Notes: generated from the letters alone by a model not told the origin. Positions 44,275 to 52,892 are shown, numbered from the stretch's first letter. The stretch: 64,000 nt of DNA from Oscillospiraceae bacterium (GCA_902801295.1 CADCHN010000006.1:1-64000); one strand, 5' to 3'. Program-made: numbers and translations.

Positions 44275-45081
44275 ATGGATAACAACGCGATAGAGCCATC
44301 CTATTGGGCCGTCGTTCCCGCGCCGGTGCGTTACGATGAGTCCATCCCGCCGAATGCAAAAATTCTCTATGCCGAGATATCCAGTTTGACGCACAAGACC
44401 GGTTATTGCTTTGCCGACGACGACTATTTCCATCGGGTATTCGGGTTCTCCCTGCGCACAATTCGGCGTCTTCTGGACGCTCTGAATGCCGCCGGATACA
44501 TAAGGCTCGTGGTGAAGCGAGGGCCGAACAACGCCATCGAAGGACGGCGAATTTATGCGGGCATCAACCCTCTCGGAGACACGGAAATCGGTTTTGACAA
44601 AAATGTCAAAACCGGGGAAAATGCCGATTCGGTTTTGACAAAATTGTCCACCGGTTCGGACAAAATTGTCAAAACCACTATTGTAAAACAAGAAATATTA
44701 TCAGAATCCCCCCTTAATCCCCCCAAGGGGAAAGCGCGGAGGAAACGGAATCCGGCGCTGAAGGACAAGCCCGACTGGAAGCCGGACCGGTTCGCCGGTT
44801 TGCGAGAGTTCTACCCGAAGGGCTACTGCAAAGACAAGCAGGCCGAGATTCGAGCTTGGGACAAGCTCCGCCTTTCCGACGAAGAGATCGACGTGCTCGC
44901 CAAAGGCCTGACTCGCATGAAGGAAGATCCGGAATGGAAGCGCGGGATCGGCATTCCCCACCTTTCCACCTTCCTCAATCAGCAGCGATGGCGAGACGCC
45001 GAACAGTTCACACCGGAGAGCGAGAAGAAGGCCCCGCCCGCAGCCGAGCCGCAGAACGGAGGGTATCAGCGATGGACGTGA
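44275..45081 (+). CDS. Replication initiator (lambda O / DnaD-like)
   Basis: A 268-residue initiator. The N-terminal winged helix (NAKILYAEISSLTHKTGYCFADDDYF... LRTIRRLLDALNAAGYI, about 23-85) matches phage replisome organisers. The linker DNA (44589-44670) holds three copies of a 12-bp palindrome and is followed by an A/T-rich stretch, as in lambda gene O where the origin is within the gene. The C-terminal domain should load the helicase made by the next gene, whose start overlaps this stop. GGGAGGG precedes the ATG. Confidence 0.85.
   Translation: MDNNAIEPSYWAVVPAPVRYDESIPPNAKILYAEISSLTHKTGYCFADDDYFHRVFGFSLRTIRRLLDALNAAGYIRLVVKRGPNNAIEGRRIYAGINPLGDTEIGFDKNVKTGENADSVLTKLSTGSDKIVKTTIVKQEILSESPLNPPKGKARRKRNPALKDKPDWKPDRFAGLREFYPKGYCKDKQAEIRAWDKLRLSDEEIDVLAKGLTRMKEDPEWKRGIGIPHLSTFLNQQRWRDAEQFTPESEKKAPPAAEPQNGGYQRWT
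44589..44676. repeat. Putative phage origin: iteron-like palindromes
   Basis: GACAAAAATGTC (44596-44607), GACAAAATTGTC (44637-44648) and GACAAAATTGTC (44659-44670). The first is the centre of an 11-bp hairpin. Centres are 41 and 22 bases apart, about four and two helical turns. A/T-rich DNA follows at 44671-44705. Confidence 0.65.
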
Positions 45082-46406
45082 AACCGACCGCGCAGGTCTC
45101 CGTGATCGGCTCCATGGTGATCGACCCGCGCACCGTGCCCCTGATGATGCAGGAGCTGACGGCGGACTGCTTCAGCGATCCCGTATGCCGGCACGCCTTC
45201 GAGGCCATCAAAAAGCTCTGGGGCGCCAACGACACGATCGACCCGGTCACGATTCTGGACACCATGGGCGGCGAACGGTATTCCGAGTTTATCGCTGCCG
45301 TGATGCAGCTGACGCCGACAGCGGCCAACTGCAAGGAATATGCCGAAATTGTCGTCCGGCAGCATGAGTTTGAGGCAATCAAGGCCGCCTGCTTTGACAT
45401 TGCCACCGGCACGGTCGATCTGGACGAGGCGCGGCAGAAGCTCAGCGAGGCCGCCCGGCTGCTGGTACACGGCAGCCAGCGCACCCGCCGCTATTCCTAC
45501 CTCGATATCGTCTGCCGCTTCCTCGACCGCCAAAACGACGAGACACCGCGGGACTATCTGGACTTCGGCATGGATGTCATGAACCGGCGCGTTCACGTCG
45601 GCCTGGGCGATTTTGTGATCCTCGGTGCCTACAGCTCCGTCGGCAAGACGGCCTTTGCCTTGCAGCTGGCGCGAGCGATCAGCGGCAACGGCAAGCGCGT
45701 AGGCTTTTACAGCTACGAGACCAACGAGGAGCACGTCGGTGACCGCATGATGGCCAACGCCGCGAGCATCAGCCTGCAGGCGATCAAGGAGAAGCAGCTG
45801 AGCGCCGACGACTGGGAAAACGCGGTCTATGAGGGATCCCGCGCCGAGCGCTATGACTTCGACTTGATCGAAAGCGCCCACATGGGCGTGGATGAGCTGA
45901 GGGCGGACGTCCTCGCCAATCGCTACCAGGTGGTTTTTATCGACTATGTGCAGATCATCCCCGGGCAGAATCGCTCCAAGGAGCGGAAGGACATCGTTGC
46001 CGACACCAGCATGACGCTGCACCTCATGTGCCAGGAGCTCGGCGTCACGGTGATCGCGCTCAGCCAGGTGACGCTGCCGGAAAAATCAGTATCCGGCAAG
46101 CGGCGCTGGGTGAGCATGCAGGATCTGAGAGAAAGCAAGCAGCTGCTGCAGGACGGCGAGACGATCATCCTGATGGATCTTGAAAACACCCTGGATCGAA
46201 ACAGCGACCGCGTGCTGATTGTCGACAAGAACAAGGACGGCCCGATCGGCAACTTCTTCCTCAAGTTTGATGCAGAGCACATGCGCTTTTATTACCGTGA
46301 GGACGATCCACCGTCGGCGCCGCAAAAGAAAACCGGCAAGGGCGGTCAGATCGACGGGCAGACAAATTTTGTGGAGCTCCCGGACGACCAGGAGATCCCG
46401 TTTTAA
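45072..46406 (+). CDS. dnaB: DnaB-like replicative helicase
   Basis: A 444-residue hexameric helicase. The N-terminal DnaB domain (VIGSMVIDPRTVP...) is followed by the RecA-type motor with Walker A GAYSSVGKT (185-193), Walker B VVFIDY (288-293) and the DnaB arginine-finger region SQVTLPEKSVSGKRRWVSMQDLRES. GGAGGG lies eight bases before the ATG. It overlaps the initiator stop by ten bases, so both should be made together for theta replication. Confidence 0.93.
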   Translation: MDVKPTAQVSVIGSMVIDPRTVPLMMQELTADCFSDPVCRHAFEAIKKLWGANDTIDPVTILDTMGGERYSEFIAAVMQLTPTAANCKEYAEIVVRQHEFEAIKAACFDIATGTVDLDEARQKLSEAARLLVHGSQRTRRYSYLDIVCRFLDRQNDETPRDYLDFGMDVMNRRVHVGLGDFVILGAYSSVGKTAFALQLARAISGNGKRVGFYSYETNEEHVGDRMMANAASISLQAIKEKQLSADDWENAVYEGSRAERYDFDLIESAHMGVDELRADVLANRYQVVFIDYVQIIPGQNRSKERKDIVADTSMTLHLMCQELGVTVIALSQVTLPEKSVSGKRRWVSMQDLRESKQLLQDGETIILMDLENTLDRNSDRVLIVDKNKDGPIGNFFLKFDAEHMRFYYREDDPPSAPQKKTGKGGQIDGQTNFVELPDDQEIPF

Positions 46407-46421
46407 GGAGACAGACAGATC

Positions 46422-46622
46422 ATGAAGACAAAGACACTGAAAGCGACCTATGAGGGCTATACGGGTAAAAAGCTCTGGAAGGTCACGCACCCCGATTACA
46501 AAGAATCGGTGACGGCCTGCGCGCCGGATTCGGCTTCCGCAATCGTCGCAGCTGGCAAGGCGCTGAACACGGAATGGACGGCTTATCGCTTTTATGCGTT
46601 TGCCGAAGTCTCGCCGGCATAA
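46422..46622 (+). CDS. Small phage protein, unknown
   Basis: A 66-residue beta-rich protein (KATYEGYTGKKLWKVTHPDY) starting 15 bases after the helicase. AAGGAG precedes the ATG. Unrecognised. Confidence 0.6.
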   Translation: MKTKTLKATYEGYTGKKLWKVTHPDYKESVTACAPDSASAIVAAGKALNTEWTAYRFYAFAEVSPA

Positions 46623-46632
46623 GGAGGGCAAC

Positions 46633-46926
46633 ATGGAACGAGGAGACAGCTACACGTTCGTCCCGCACGCCCTGCTGATGACCGAGCCGGGCACCAGCTA
46701 CATGCCGAAGGACGCCCCGCGGCGCGTCACCGGCACGGCCGAGCGGATCCACGCGGCGCATCACTGGTTCCGCGTCGCCTGGACGATGCGCGGCCGCACC
46801 TATCACGAGTGCTTCCCGTTGGCGGAGTCCGAATCGGACACGCCGTTTGAGGAGGAGCCTCATAAGCACGGCTATCACAAAACTCGGCGCAGCAACGGCA
46901 GATTCGGCAAAGCCAAATGGAGCTGA
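46633..46926 (+). CDS. Small phage protein, unknown
   Basis: A 97-residue basic protein with a beta-type core (RVTGTAERIHAAHHWFRVAWTM... YHECF) and a Lys/Arg/His-rich tail. Copy 4 of the 17-bp palindrome lies within it and encodes ESESDT. AAGGAGGG precedes the ATG. Confidence 0.6.
   Translation: MERGDSYTFVPHALLMTEPGTSYMPKDAPRRVTGTAERIHAAHHWFRVAWTMRGRTYHECFPLAESESDTPFEEEPHKHGYHKTRRSNGRFGKAKWS
46825..46841. repeat. Dispersed 17-bp palindrome, copy 4
   Basis: GAGTCCGAATCGGACAC, one base from the consensus, about 100 bases upstream of parA and inside the preceding gene. Confidence 0.7.
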
Positions 46927-46946
46927 AAACATACAAGGAGGAGACC

Positions 46947-47771
46947 ATGAAGACAATCGCAATTTGCAATCTCAAGGGCGGGGTCGCCAAGACGGTCACG
47001 ACCGTCAACATCGCGGCGATCCTCGCCCACGACCATGACAAGCGGGTACTTGTCGTGGACGCCGATAGCCAGGCGAATACCACCGAGTTTTTCGGCGGGG
47101 ATCCCCAGCACGGGCGCCTGAGCGCGCTGCTGCGGTGGGGCGGAAAGAATCTAAGCCGCAGCGAGCTGTTTTTCCCAAGCGTGCAGTATTCCAACATCCA
47201 GGGCGTGGATCTGATCGCGGCGGACGACAGTCTGATGGATCTCGATCTGAGCAGCCTCAAGAGCGAGGACGTGGACGCGGCGGTGCTGCGGGACTGCTTT
47301 CGCTCGGATGTGATCGCGCAGCTGTATGATTTTTGCCTGATCGACTGTCCGCCGGCCTTTAACGCGGCCTCGGCCGCGGCGCTGCTGGCCGCCGACAGTG
47401 TGCTGATCCCGATCAAGCTGGACGCCTTTTCCCTGCGCGGCATGGCCAACCTGCTGCGGCAGATCAGCAACATGCGCAAGATCAACCCGCGGCTGCAGCT
47501 GCTCGGCGTGCTGCCGACCATGTGGTACGTAAGTGAAGAGAACATCAAGGCTGAGCGCACGCTGCGCGAAAGCGGCCTCCGCGTGATCGGTCGGATCCCG
47601 CGCTCGGTGAAGGTGGACGACATGACCTTCCGTCAGCAGCCTCTGATTGTGTCCAGTCCGCGCAGCGAGGCTTGCCGGGCCTATCGGCGGCTGGCCAAGC
47701 GGATTATCGCAGAGGCATCCGGCAGGCAAATTCCGCTGCACGAGCAGATCGGAGGTGACGACAATGGCTGA
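46947..47771 (+). CDS. parA: ParA-type partition ATPase
   Basis: A 274-residue P-loop ATPase. The deviant Walker A KGGVAKT (10-16) and RVLVVDADSQANTTEF identify the ParA/Soj class; DFCLIDCPPAFN is Walker B. It should move phage or prophage DNA together with the ParB-like protein encoded next, which overlaps it by eight bases. Partition genes are expected in phage-plasmids more than in tRNA-integrated prophages. Confidence 0.93.
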   Translation: MKTIAICNLKGGVAKTVTTVNIAAILAHDHDKRVLVVDADSQANTTEFFGGDPQHGRLSALLRWGGKNLSRSELFFPSVQYSNIQGVDLIAADDSLMDLDLSSLKSEDVDAAVLRDCFRSDVIAQLYDFCLIDCPPAFNAASAAALLAADSVLIPIKLDAFSLRGMANLLRQISNMRKINPRLQLLGVLPTMWYVSEENIKAERTLRESGLRVIGRIPRSVKVDDMTFRQQPLIVSSPRSEACRAYRRLAKRIIAEASGRQIPLHEQIGGDDNG

Positions 47772-49569
47772 GGCAAACGGCTTTGATCTGAGCGCGGTGC
47801 TCGGAGATCTGAGCAAGCTCAGCACCGGCAGCGGTCAGATGCAGATCATGTATATCCCCTACGACCAGATCCGCCCCGATGTTGCCAACGGCTACAGCAT
47901 GGACGGCATCGAGGAGCTGGCCGGCAACATTGAGACCATCGGCCTCCTGGATCCGCTGGTCGTCCGCCCGGAGGCCTTCGACCGCTATATGCTCGTCAGC
48001 GGCCACCGGCGCCATGCAGCCATCGGGAAGATCATCCAGGACGGATCTCAGATGTTCGCCGACGGCGTCCCCTGCATCGTCAAGGCCGACGAAGTCGGTC
48101 AGGATCCGGAGGTCGTCGGACTGCTGCACGAGCTGCGCCTGCTGCTGGCCAACACCGACAACCGCAGCAAAACCAGCGCGGACCAGAACCGCGAGGCCGA
48201 GGGCACCGAACGCATCGTGGCGCGGCTGGCCGAGCTCGGTTACCCCTTCCCCGGCCGCCGGCGCGACTGGGTGTCCCAGCTCTGCGGCATGAGCAAATCC
48301 AAGCTCGCCCGCCTCAAAGTGATCCGGGACAATCTGGAGCCGAGTATCAAAAAGGGTTACTACGACAAGGGCAAGCTCAAAGAGGACGCCGCCTACAAGC
48401 TGGCGCAGCTTCCGCCGGAGGTGCAGCGGCGCACGGTCGACTGGCTCCGGGCCGTGCGGAACGCGAAGCCTGAATACTGGTATGCCAGCACGATCGAGGA
48501 TTACGGCAAGGACGTCCTCCGCTTTGATGAGTACACCTGTCCCAAGAAGTTCGGCGGCGGTCCCTGCAGCAACAAGCAGAACCTGCAGGACAAAGTGTGG
48601 GCTGGCTCTTATCGGGCCTATTGCCATTGCGCTTACGGCAAGAAATGCTGCGCCGACTGCGATCAGCTGTCGAGCTGCACCAAGGTGTGCGAAAAACTGA
48701 AGCCGAAGCAGCAGGAGCTGAAGGCTAAGCTGCGCGCCGAAAGGAAACAGGAAGCTGCAGAAAAGCAGGCACGAGAAGCGCCTCGCGTCCAGCGGGTCCG
48801 GGATATCTGGAAGCGCTTCGGCGATGCGCTGCGCTGGGCAAAAATGAAAGACGAAGATCTCCGCAAAAAGACCGGTCACAAGATGTATCAGTTCGACAAG
48901 GCGGAGGTCAAATCACTGGAGGCCGGCGAGTATGCGCCGAAGCTAAAGGCGGATGCCTGTCTGCCGTTTTACAACTCATGCTACCTGCGCGAGGTTGAGA
49001 TCTACCTGTCGATCGCCGACACTCTCGGCTGCAGCCTGGATTATCTTTTCCTCCGCACCGACGTGCCGGAGATCAACCGCGGCGAGGCGGCAGCGGCGCC
49101 GGCCAAGGTTACGCTGGACCGCCTCGGCTGGGTGACCGGCGAAGCACCCGACGGTGCGAAGTGTTGGGCCAAGTTTATGGACGAGGAGACGACCTCGGAC
49201 TTTTCGATGCTCGCCACCTGGGACGCCGAGGATGGCGTCTGGTATGCCGGCGACCGCAAGAGCGCGCTGAGCACGATCGATCAGAAGTGCATCGGCTGGT
49301 GGCCGATCCCGGAAGACAGCATGCCGGATCTTGCCGACGGGCCGCAGCCGGCAGCCCCGGCCGAACCCGGGTCGCTCAGATGGTTCACCGGCGACCCGTA
49401 TGCGCCTGGCCTGTGCGCTGTGCGATTCAAGGTCAGCAAAACAGCGCCCGGTGAGCTGAGCGTCTTTGCCCGCTGGGACGGCGTCCAGTGGCGCGCCGAA
49501 AAAAGCAACAAGCCGATCGAGGGCATGATCGCCATCGGCTGGTATCCCATTCCGGAGGTGAAGAGATGA
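47764..49569 (+). CDS. ParB-like protein with cysteine cluster and repeat tail
   Basis: A 601-residue protein. The ParB/Spo0J N-terminal domain has IPYDQIRPD, GLLDPLVVRP and MLVSGHRRHAAI (about 35-85, the CTP-binding RR box region). A KorB-like helix-turn-helix follows (VSQLCGMSKSKLARLKVI). After that, unusually, come a cysteine cluster (CP, C, C, CHCAYGKKCCADC, C, C) near 255-305, a charged helix, an XRE-like segment and two C-terminal copies of a beta module ending WWPIPED / GWYPIPE. ParB proteins are normally about 280-330 residues, so half of this protein is extra. Confidence 0.85.
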   Translation: MAEANGFDLSAVLGDLSKLSTGSGQMQIMYIPYDQIRPDVANGYSMDGIEELAGNIETIGLLDPLVVRPEAFDRYMLVSGHRRHAAIGKIIQDGSQMFADGVPCIVKADEVGQDPEVVGLLHELRLLLANTDNRSKTSADQNREAEGTERIVARLAELGYPFPGRRRDWVSQLCGMSKSKLARLKVIRDNLEPSIKKGYYDKGKLKEDAAYKLAQLPPEVQRRTVDWLRAVRNAKPEYWYASTIEDYGKDVLRFDEYTCPKKFGGGPCSNKQNLQDKVWAGSYRAYCHCAYGKKCCADCDQLSSCTKVCEKLKPKQQELKAKLRAERKQEAAEKQAREAPRVQRVRDIWKRFGDALRWAKMKDEDLRKKTGHKMYQFDKAEVKSLEAGEYAPKLKADACLPFYNSCYLREVEIYLSIADTLGCSLDYLFLRTDVPEINRGEAAAAPAKVTLDRLGWVTGEAPDGAKCWAKFMDEETTSDFSMLATWDAEDGVWYAGDRKSALSTIDQKCIGWWPIPEDSMPDLADGPQPAAPAEPGSLRWFTGDPYAPGLCAVRFKVSKTAPGELSVFARWDGVQWRAEKSNKPIEGMIAIGWYPIPEVKR

Positions 49570-49832
49570 GCAGTTACACGGAACGAATTGTGATGGCCGG
49601 ACCCCGGCATTATCACGAGATCCTGCAAGAAGCCATGACAGACCTTAGCAAAAAGCTGAACGATTTCCTTGAAGGCACCTTTGAAATCGACATCCCCCTT
49701 TATGCAGCAGCTTTTCACATAACCGCCGAGGCTTTGTGCGCCCAACTCGATGAGCGAGGGCTGGAAGCATACAACAGCGTGCTGCGTCTAACTGCCGCAG
49801 TTATAACACCGAAAGAGGAGGATGGCCCATGA
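49566..49832 (+). CDS. Small phage protein, unknown
   Basis: An 88-residue helical protein overlapping the ParB-like stop by four bases. Unrecognised. Confidence 0.55.
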   Translation: MSSYTERIVMAGPRHYHEILQEAMTDLSKKLNDFLEGTFEIDIPLYAAAFHITAEALCAQLDERGLEAYNSVLRLTAAVITPKEEDGP

Positions 49833-50029
49833 AGATCTATCGCTTCAAGAACGGCGACCGCTGCCCTTGCTGCGGGCAGGAGATCCATGGCAAGACGCCG
49901 GACGAGCTCGCGGAGTTCAGCCTCACCGTCTATGCGATCGGGCGCCAGCTCGGCCTCGCCGACTGGATCCTCCGCCCGGAGGCTGACGCCATTGAGATCA
50001 GCACGGAAGATCTGGAGGCGGCGCTATGA
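49829..50029 (+). CDS. Small protein with CPCC motif
   Basis: A 66-residue protein: MKIYRFKNGDRCPCCGQ opens with a single zinc knuckle, followed by an acidic helical part. Four-base overlaps on both sides. Confidence 0.6.
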   Translation: MKIYRFKNGDRCPCCGQEIHGKTPDELAEFSLTVYAIGRQLGLADWILRPEADAIEISTEDLEAAL

Positions 50030-50301
50030 CGCGAAAACGCCTGGTCAAGCTCATCATGGGCTGCGGCTACAGCCGGAACGCCGCGCAGCTGCTTGCAGAC
50101 AGCGCCAGAGGCTATCCGAGCTATGCTGAATACTGGCGTCGTCAGTCCTTGAAGTTCAGTTTTCACAAGGCCACACTCCCCGCAGCACGGGCGCTGAGTC
50201 AAATGGCGAAAGCCCTGAAGGCCATCGACTGGGACGCTTGTGCAGCCGCCACCCGCCAACTTATAAACGCCTTAAAAGGATCGGAGGAATCAACATCATG
50301 A
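50026..50301 (+). CDS. Small phage protein with 'KR-VK-M' module, copy A
   Basis: A 91-residue protein. Its first 40 residues (RKRLVKLIMGCGYSRNAAQLL... YPSYAEYW) resemble the C-terminal part of the 51112 gene (RKRFVKWLMALGVPRDYAAAA... CGSYAAAW). The two genes thus share a helical module of unknown role. Confidence 0.6.
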   Translation: MTRKRLVKLIMGCGYSRNAAQLLADSARGYPSYAEYWRRQSLKFSFHKATLPAARALSQMAKALKAIDWDACAAATRQLINALKGSEESTS

Positions 50302-50459
50302 CCATTGCATTTGAAATCACGCTGATCATCGTTATGCTCGCCTGCGTGCTCTTTCTCTTCGGGGACACGCAGCACAGAATCCGGATCGAGTACGCGATCA
50401 TTTTCACAGCGGCTGCCGCCGCCATGCTGGCGCTGCTCCTGGCGCCGCAGCTGCTATGA
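50298..50459 (+). CDS. 53-residue membrane protein
   Basis: Two hydrophobic helices (about 4-20 and 32-50) joined by a short polar turn GDTQHRIRIE. GGAGG precedes the ATG, and it overlaps both neighbours by four bases. Holin-like in size, but too far from the late genes to call a holin. Confidence 0.55.
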   Translation: MTIAFEITLIIVMLACVLFLFGDTQHRIRIEYAIIFTAAAAAMLALLLAPQLL

Positions 50460-50626
50460 ACCGCCGCGCAAGAAAGGCCCTGGCCGGGCGCATCCGATTT
50501 GTCGGGTGCGCCCGCTGCGGCGAGACGGACAAGCCACTGCGCAAGGTCGGCGACAAATACTACTGCCCGGCCCACGTGCCCGAATCGGACACACCATCAG
50601 AGAAAGGAGATCCTCAGCATGATTAA
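50456..50626 (+). CDS. 56-residue zinc-ribbon protein
   Basis: MNRRARKALAGR opens a basic peptide with CARC and CPAH, a minimal ribbon. The ATG overlaps the previous stop. Copy 5 of the 17-bp palindrome forms codons VPESDT near its end. Confidence 0.55.
   Translation: MNRRARKALAGRIRFVGCARCGETDKPLRKVGDKYYCPAHVPESDTPSEKGDPQHD
50576..50592. repeat. Dispersed 17-bp palindrome, copy 5
   Basis: GTGCCCGAATCGGACAC, 27 bases before the start codon of the 50619 gene. Confidence 0.8.
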
Positions 50627-51122
50627 ACTCGGGGATGCTTATTTTGACCCCGCGGCGATCGAGGCGATCTATCCTGATCCCGTCGTATTTCCAGACAGCC
50701 CTCCCTGCGACTATATTGTCTCCATGGACAGCGGATGCAGTGCCAACATCAAAATCAACGAAGACGAGCTTGAGGCCGCGCTGATCAACGCCGGGCTGCT
50801 TCCGCTTCCCGATGCGGATGAGCCCGAAGGGATCCCGCTGACGGAGGCGCAGCGCCATGAGCTGGCCGGCCTCTACCGCGCCGGCTATCTGTACATGGCC
50901 AAGGATATCAACGGCTGCAGCTATGCTTATATCGACGTGCCGGAGAAACACGGCGCGTATTGGGACAGCCACGACAACGGCAAGCCGCAGCGTCTGACCG
51001 AGGACTATGACTTCCTCGCCTATGAGGATGAGCATCCGGCTTTCATTCCCACGGTGCTGGGCGCTCCGGTTCCGCCGGCGCCGCTGTTTACTTCTGATTC
51101 GGAGGTGCAGGATGGGGACTGA
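50619..51122 (+). CDS. Acidic phage protein, unknown
   Basis: A 167-residue strongly acidic protein (many Asp, Glu, Pro). AAAGGAG precedes the ATG. The C-terminus is Pro-rich. An acidic DNA-mimic role is conceivable but not supported by any motif. Confidence 0.6.
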   Translation: MIKLGDAYFDPAAIEAIYPDPVVFPDSPPCDYIVSMDSGCSANIKINEDELEAALINAGLLPLPDADEPEGIPLTEAQRHELAGLYRAGYLYMAKDINGCSYAYIDVPEKHGAYWDSHDNGKPQRLTEDYDFLAYEDEHPAFIPTVLGAPVPPAPLFTSDSEVQDGD

Positions 51123-51507
51123 CAACGAAGAGAAGGCCATTTTTTGCAAGACTGCAGACGGAGAGCTCGTCCCATTCGACACGATCCCCTACGTAGGACT
51201 CGACGAGGCCGATCCGGACGGCGATCGGTGCAATTTCGACTGTTCTTCTTTTTCCGTTACCGTCATGGTGGCCCAGGACAGTGAGCTTGCTGGACGGCTG
51301 GCCATGCTCCGACGGCTGCTTATGCTGGAGCCTCTGCCCCGGAAGCTGAGCAGGAAGCGCTTTGTCAAATGGCTCATGGCGCTGGGCGTTCCGCGGGATT
51401 ATGCCGCGGCAGCAGCGGCAGCCGGCGCAAGAGACTGCGGCAGCTATGCAGCAGCCTGGGCCGACCTCGTAAACAACTACAGCACGGAGGCTGGGCACTG
51501 TGAGTAA
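51112..51507 (+). CDS. Phage protein with 'KR-VK-M' module, copy B
   Basis: A 131-residue protein with an acidic N-terminal half and a C-terminal helical module related to that of the 50026 gene. GGAGGTG precedes the ATG. Confidence 0.6.
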   Translation: MGTDNEEKAIFCKTADGELVPFDTIPYVGLDEADPDGDRCNFDCSSFSVTVMVAQDSELAGRLAMLRRLLMLEPLPRKLSRKRFVKWLMALGVPRDYAAAAAAAGARDCGSYAAAWADLVNNYSTEAGHCE

Positions 51508-51802
51508 ATATCGCAACTGTCCCAACTGCGCGGCGCCGTATGACGTGGAGCTGAACAAGTGCCCCTACTGCGGCACCTCGTATTTCGACCTGGCTGCCGT
51601 GCAGCTGATGGGCGAGCCGGTTTTCCTCAAGATCAAGCTCATGGTCGGCGGACGGCCTGTCGTGCAGACAGTCAAGGCGTCCCTCGTAAGCGTCTCCGAG
51701 GAATACGGTTGCGATGAGGTCATCCAAACGATTCTGGACTTCGACCTTCATCCGATGCGCCTTCCGGATGGAAAGGTCACGTTAACTTTCATCAACGAAT
51801 AA
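51500..51802 (+). CDS. Zinc-ribbon phage protein
   Basis: A 100-residue protein with a classic N-terminal zinc ribbon (CPNCAAPYDVELNKCPYC, about 7-24) and a beta-rich C-terminal domain. It starts at GTG, overlapping the previous stop by eight bases. It could bind nucleic acid; unproven. Confidence 0.65.
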   Translation: MSKYRNCPNCAAPYDVELNKCPYCGTSYFDLAAVQLMGEPVFLKIKLMVGGRPVVQTVKASLVSVSEEYGCDEVIQTILDFDLHPMRLPDGKVTLTFINE

Positions 51803-51860
51803 CACCCGGACGGATGCGTTAAGCGCTGCGGTCTGATATCACTGACAAGGAGATCAGACC

Positions 51861-52622
51861 GTGGCAAAGAACAAAATGAAAAAGATCATCCATGCGGGAG
51901 CGCTCGTCATCGAGGCGGTGTACCCCCGCATGGATCGGCGGGACAGCGAGCGCGCCCGCGCGGCCAAGCGAAAGGCCAGCACTGAGGCGCAGAAGCGGAT
52001 GAACCAGATCTACAGCTGGCAAAAGCTTGAGCTGATGCTCGCCGCAAACTTCCGCCCCGGGGACCTCGTCGTGACGCTGACCTATGACGACGCCCACCTG
52101 CCGGAGAGCCGCAAGGCCTCCGAGCTGCGCCTCAAATACTTCCGGCAGCAGCTGGCCGCCCACCGGCTCATGACCGGCCAGGGCCTCGTGATGATCTGGA
52201 ATACGGAGCACAAACACGGCGACGGCCGCTGGCACCATCACACGGTGCTCAACGCCACCGGCGACGACTACGATCTGATCCGAAGGCTCTGGATCTACGG
52301 CAGCGATATTGAGATCAAGCCGCTGCGCGTGGACAAGGAGAAGAACTACGAGACCCTCGCACGGTACATGTGCAAGGAAGAGGGCGAACGCCTCGGGCAG
52401 CGCAAGTGGAGCTACACCCGCAACGCCCGAAAGCCCGAGGTCGAGACCTTCCGCGTGGAGGAGGACACCACCGTGCAGGTCCCGAAGGGCGCGACGGAGA
52501 TCTCCGTCTTCAGCGACAGCAACCAGTACGGCAGCGCCCGCGTCATCAAGTACCTGGCGCCGGGCTGGCAGAAGCGCCCGACGGTGCGCGCCAAACGGCG
52601 GCGCCGGAAGGCCAGGGCCTGA
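51861..52622 (+). CDS. HUH-type rolling-circle replication-like endonuclease
   Basis: A 253-residue protein with the layout of HUH Rep proteins: VVTLTYDDAHLP (70-81, motif 1), GRWHHHTVLN (122-131, the metal-binding HUH with His125-His127), and ARYMCKE (167-173), where Tyr169 and Lys172 match the catalytic Y-x2-K. A basic Arg/Lys tail follows. Such enzymes nick one DNA strand and stay linked to the 5' end. It is the last gene of the early arm, GTG start with AAGGAG upstream. Its role beside a DnaB-type origin is unclear. Confidence 0.75.
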   Translation: MAKNKMKKIIHAGALVIEAVYPRMDRRDSERARAAKRKASTEAQKRMNQIYSWQKLELMLAANFRPGDLVVTLTYDDAHLPESRKASELRLKYFRQQLAAHRLMTGQGLVMIWNTEHKHGDGRWHHHTVLNATGDDYDLIRRLWIYGSDIEIKPLRVDKEKNYETLARYMCKEEGERLGQRKWSYTRNARKPEVETFRVEEDTTVQVPKGATEISVFSDSNQYGSARVIKYLAPGWQKRPTVRAKRRRRKARA

Positions 52623-52688
52623 TCCTTTTTATTTAATTTTTCAGCCTTGGAAAATATATTATTCTTAGGATAAAAGGAGGAAAAAGCA

Positions 52689-52892
52689 TTGATTCCCAAA
52701 GGAAAATGTGGTAAGATGTTGACAGTCGAGGACGGGTTCCTGATCTGCCCCCACTGCGGACACAAGGTCAAGAGGATCACTCCTGACGAGTCCGCCGACC
52801 GCGTGCTTGTGTACTGCAAGGCGCGGGAGTGCAAGCGAGAATTTTATATCACGATTACCGAGGGCCGGTGCTTTGAGAGCCGGGGCCAATGA
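52689..52892 (+). CDS. Cysteine-rich KTR-type zinc protein, TTG start
   Basis: A 67-residue protein with CPHCGHK in the middle and CKARECKREF near the end, the pattern of the cysteine-rich KTR domain. These are small zinc proteins often found by phage terminase genes, reminiscent of Mu Com. It begins at TTG with AAGGAGG eight bases before it. A large terminator overlaps its stop. Confidence 0.75.
   Translation: MIPKGKCGKMLTVEDGFLICPHCGHKVKRITPDESADRVLVYCKARECKREFYITITEGRCFESRGQ

Noticed and set aside
50298..50459. Holin
   Set aside because: Small and with two helices, but embedded in the early block far from any lysis gene, so membrane topology alone is insufficient.
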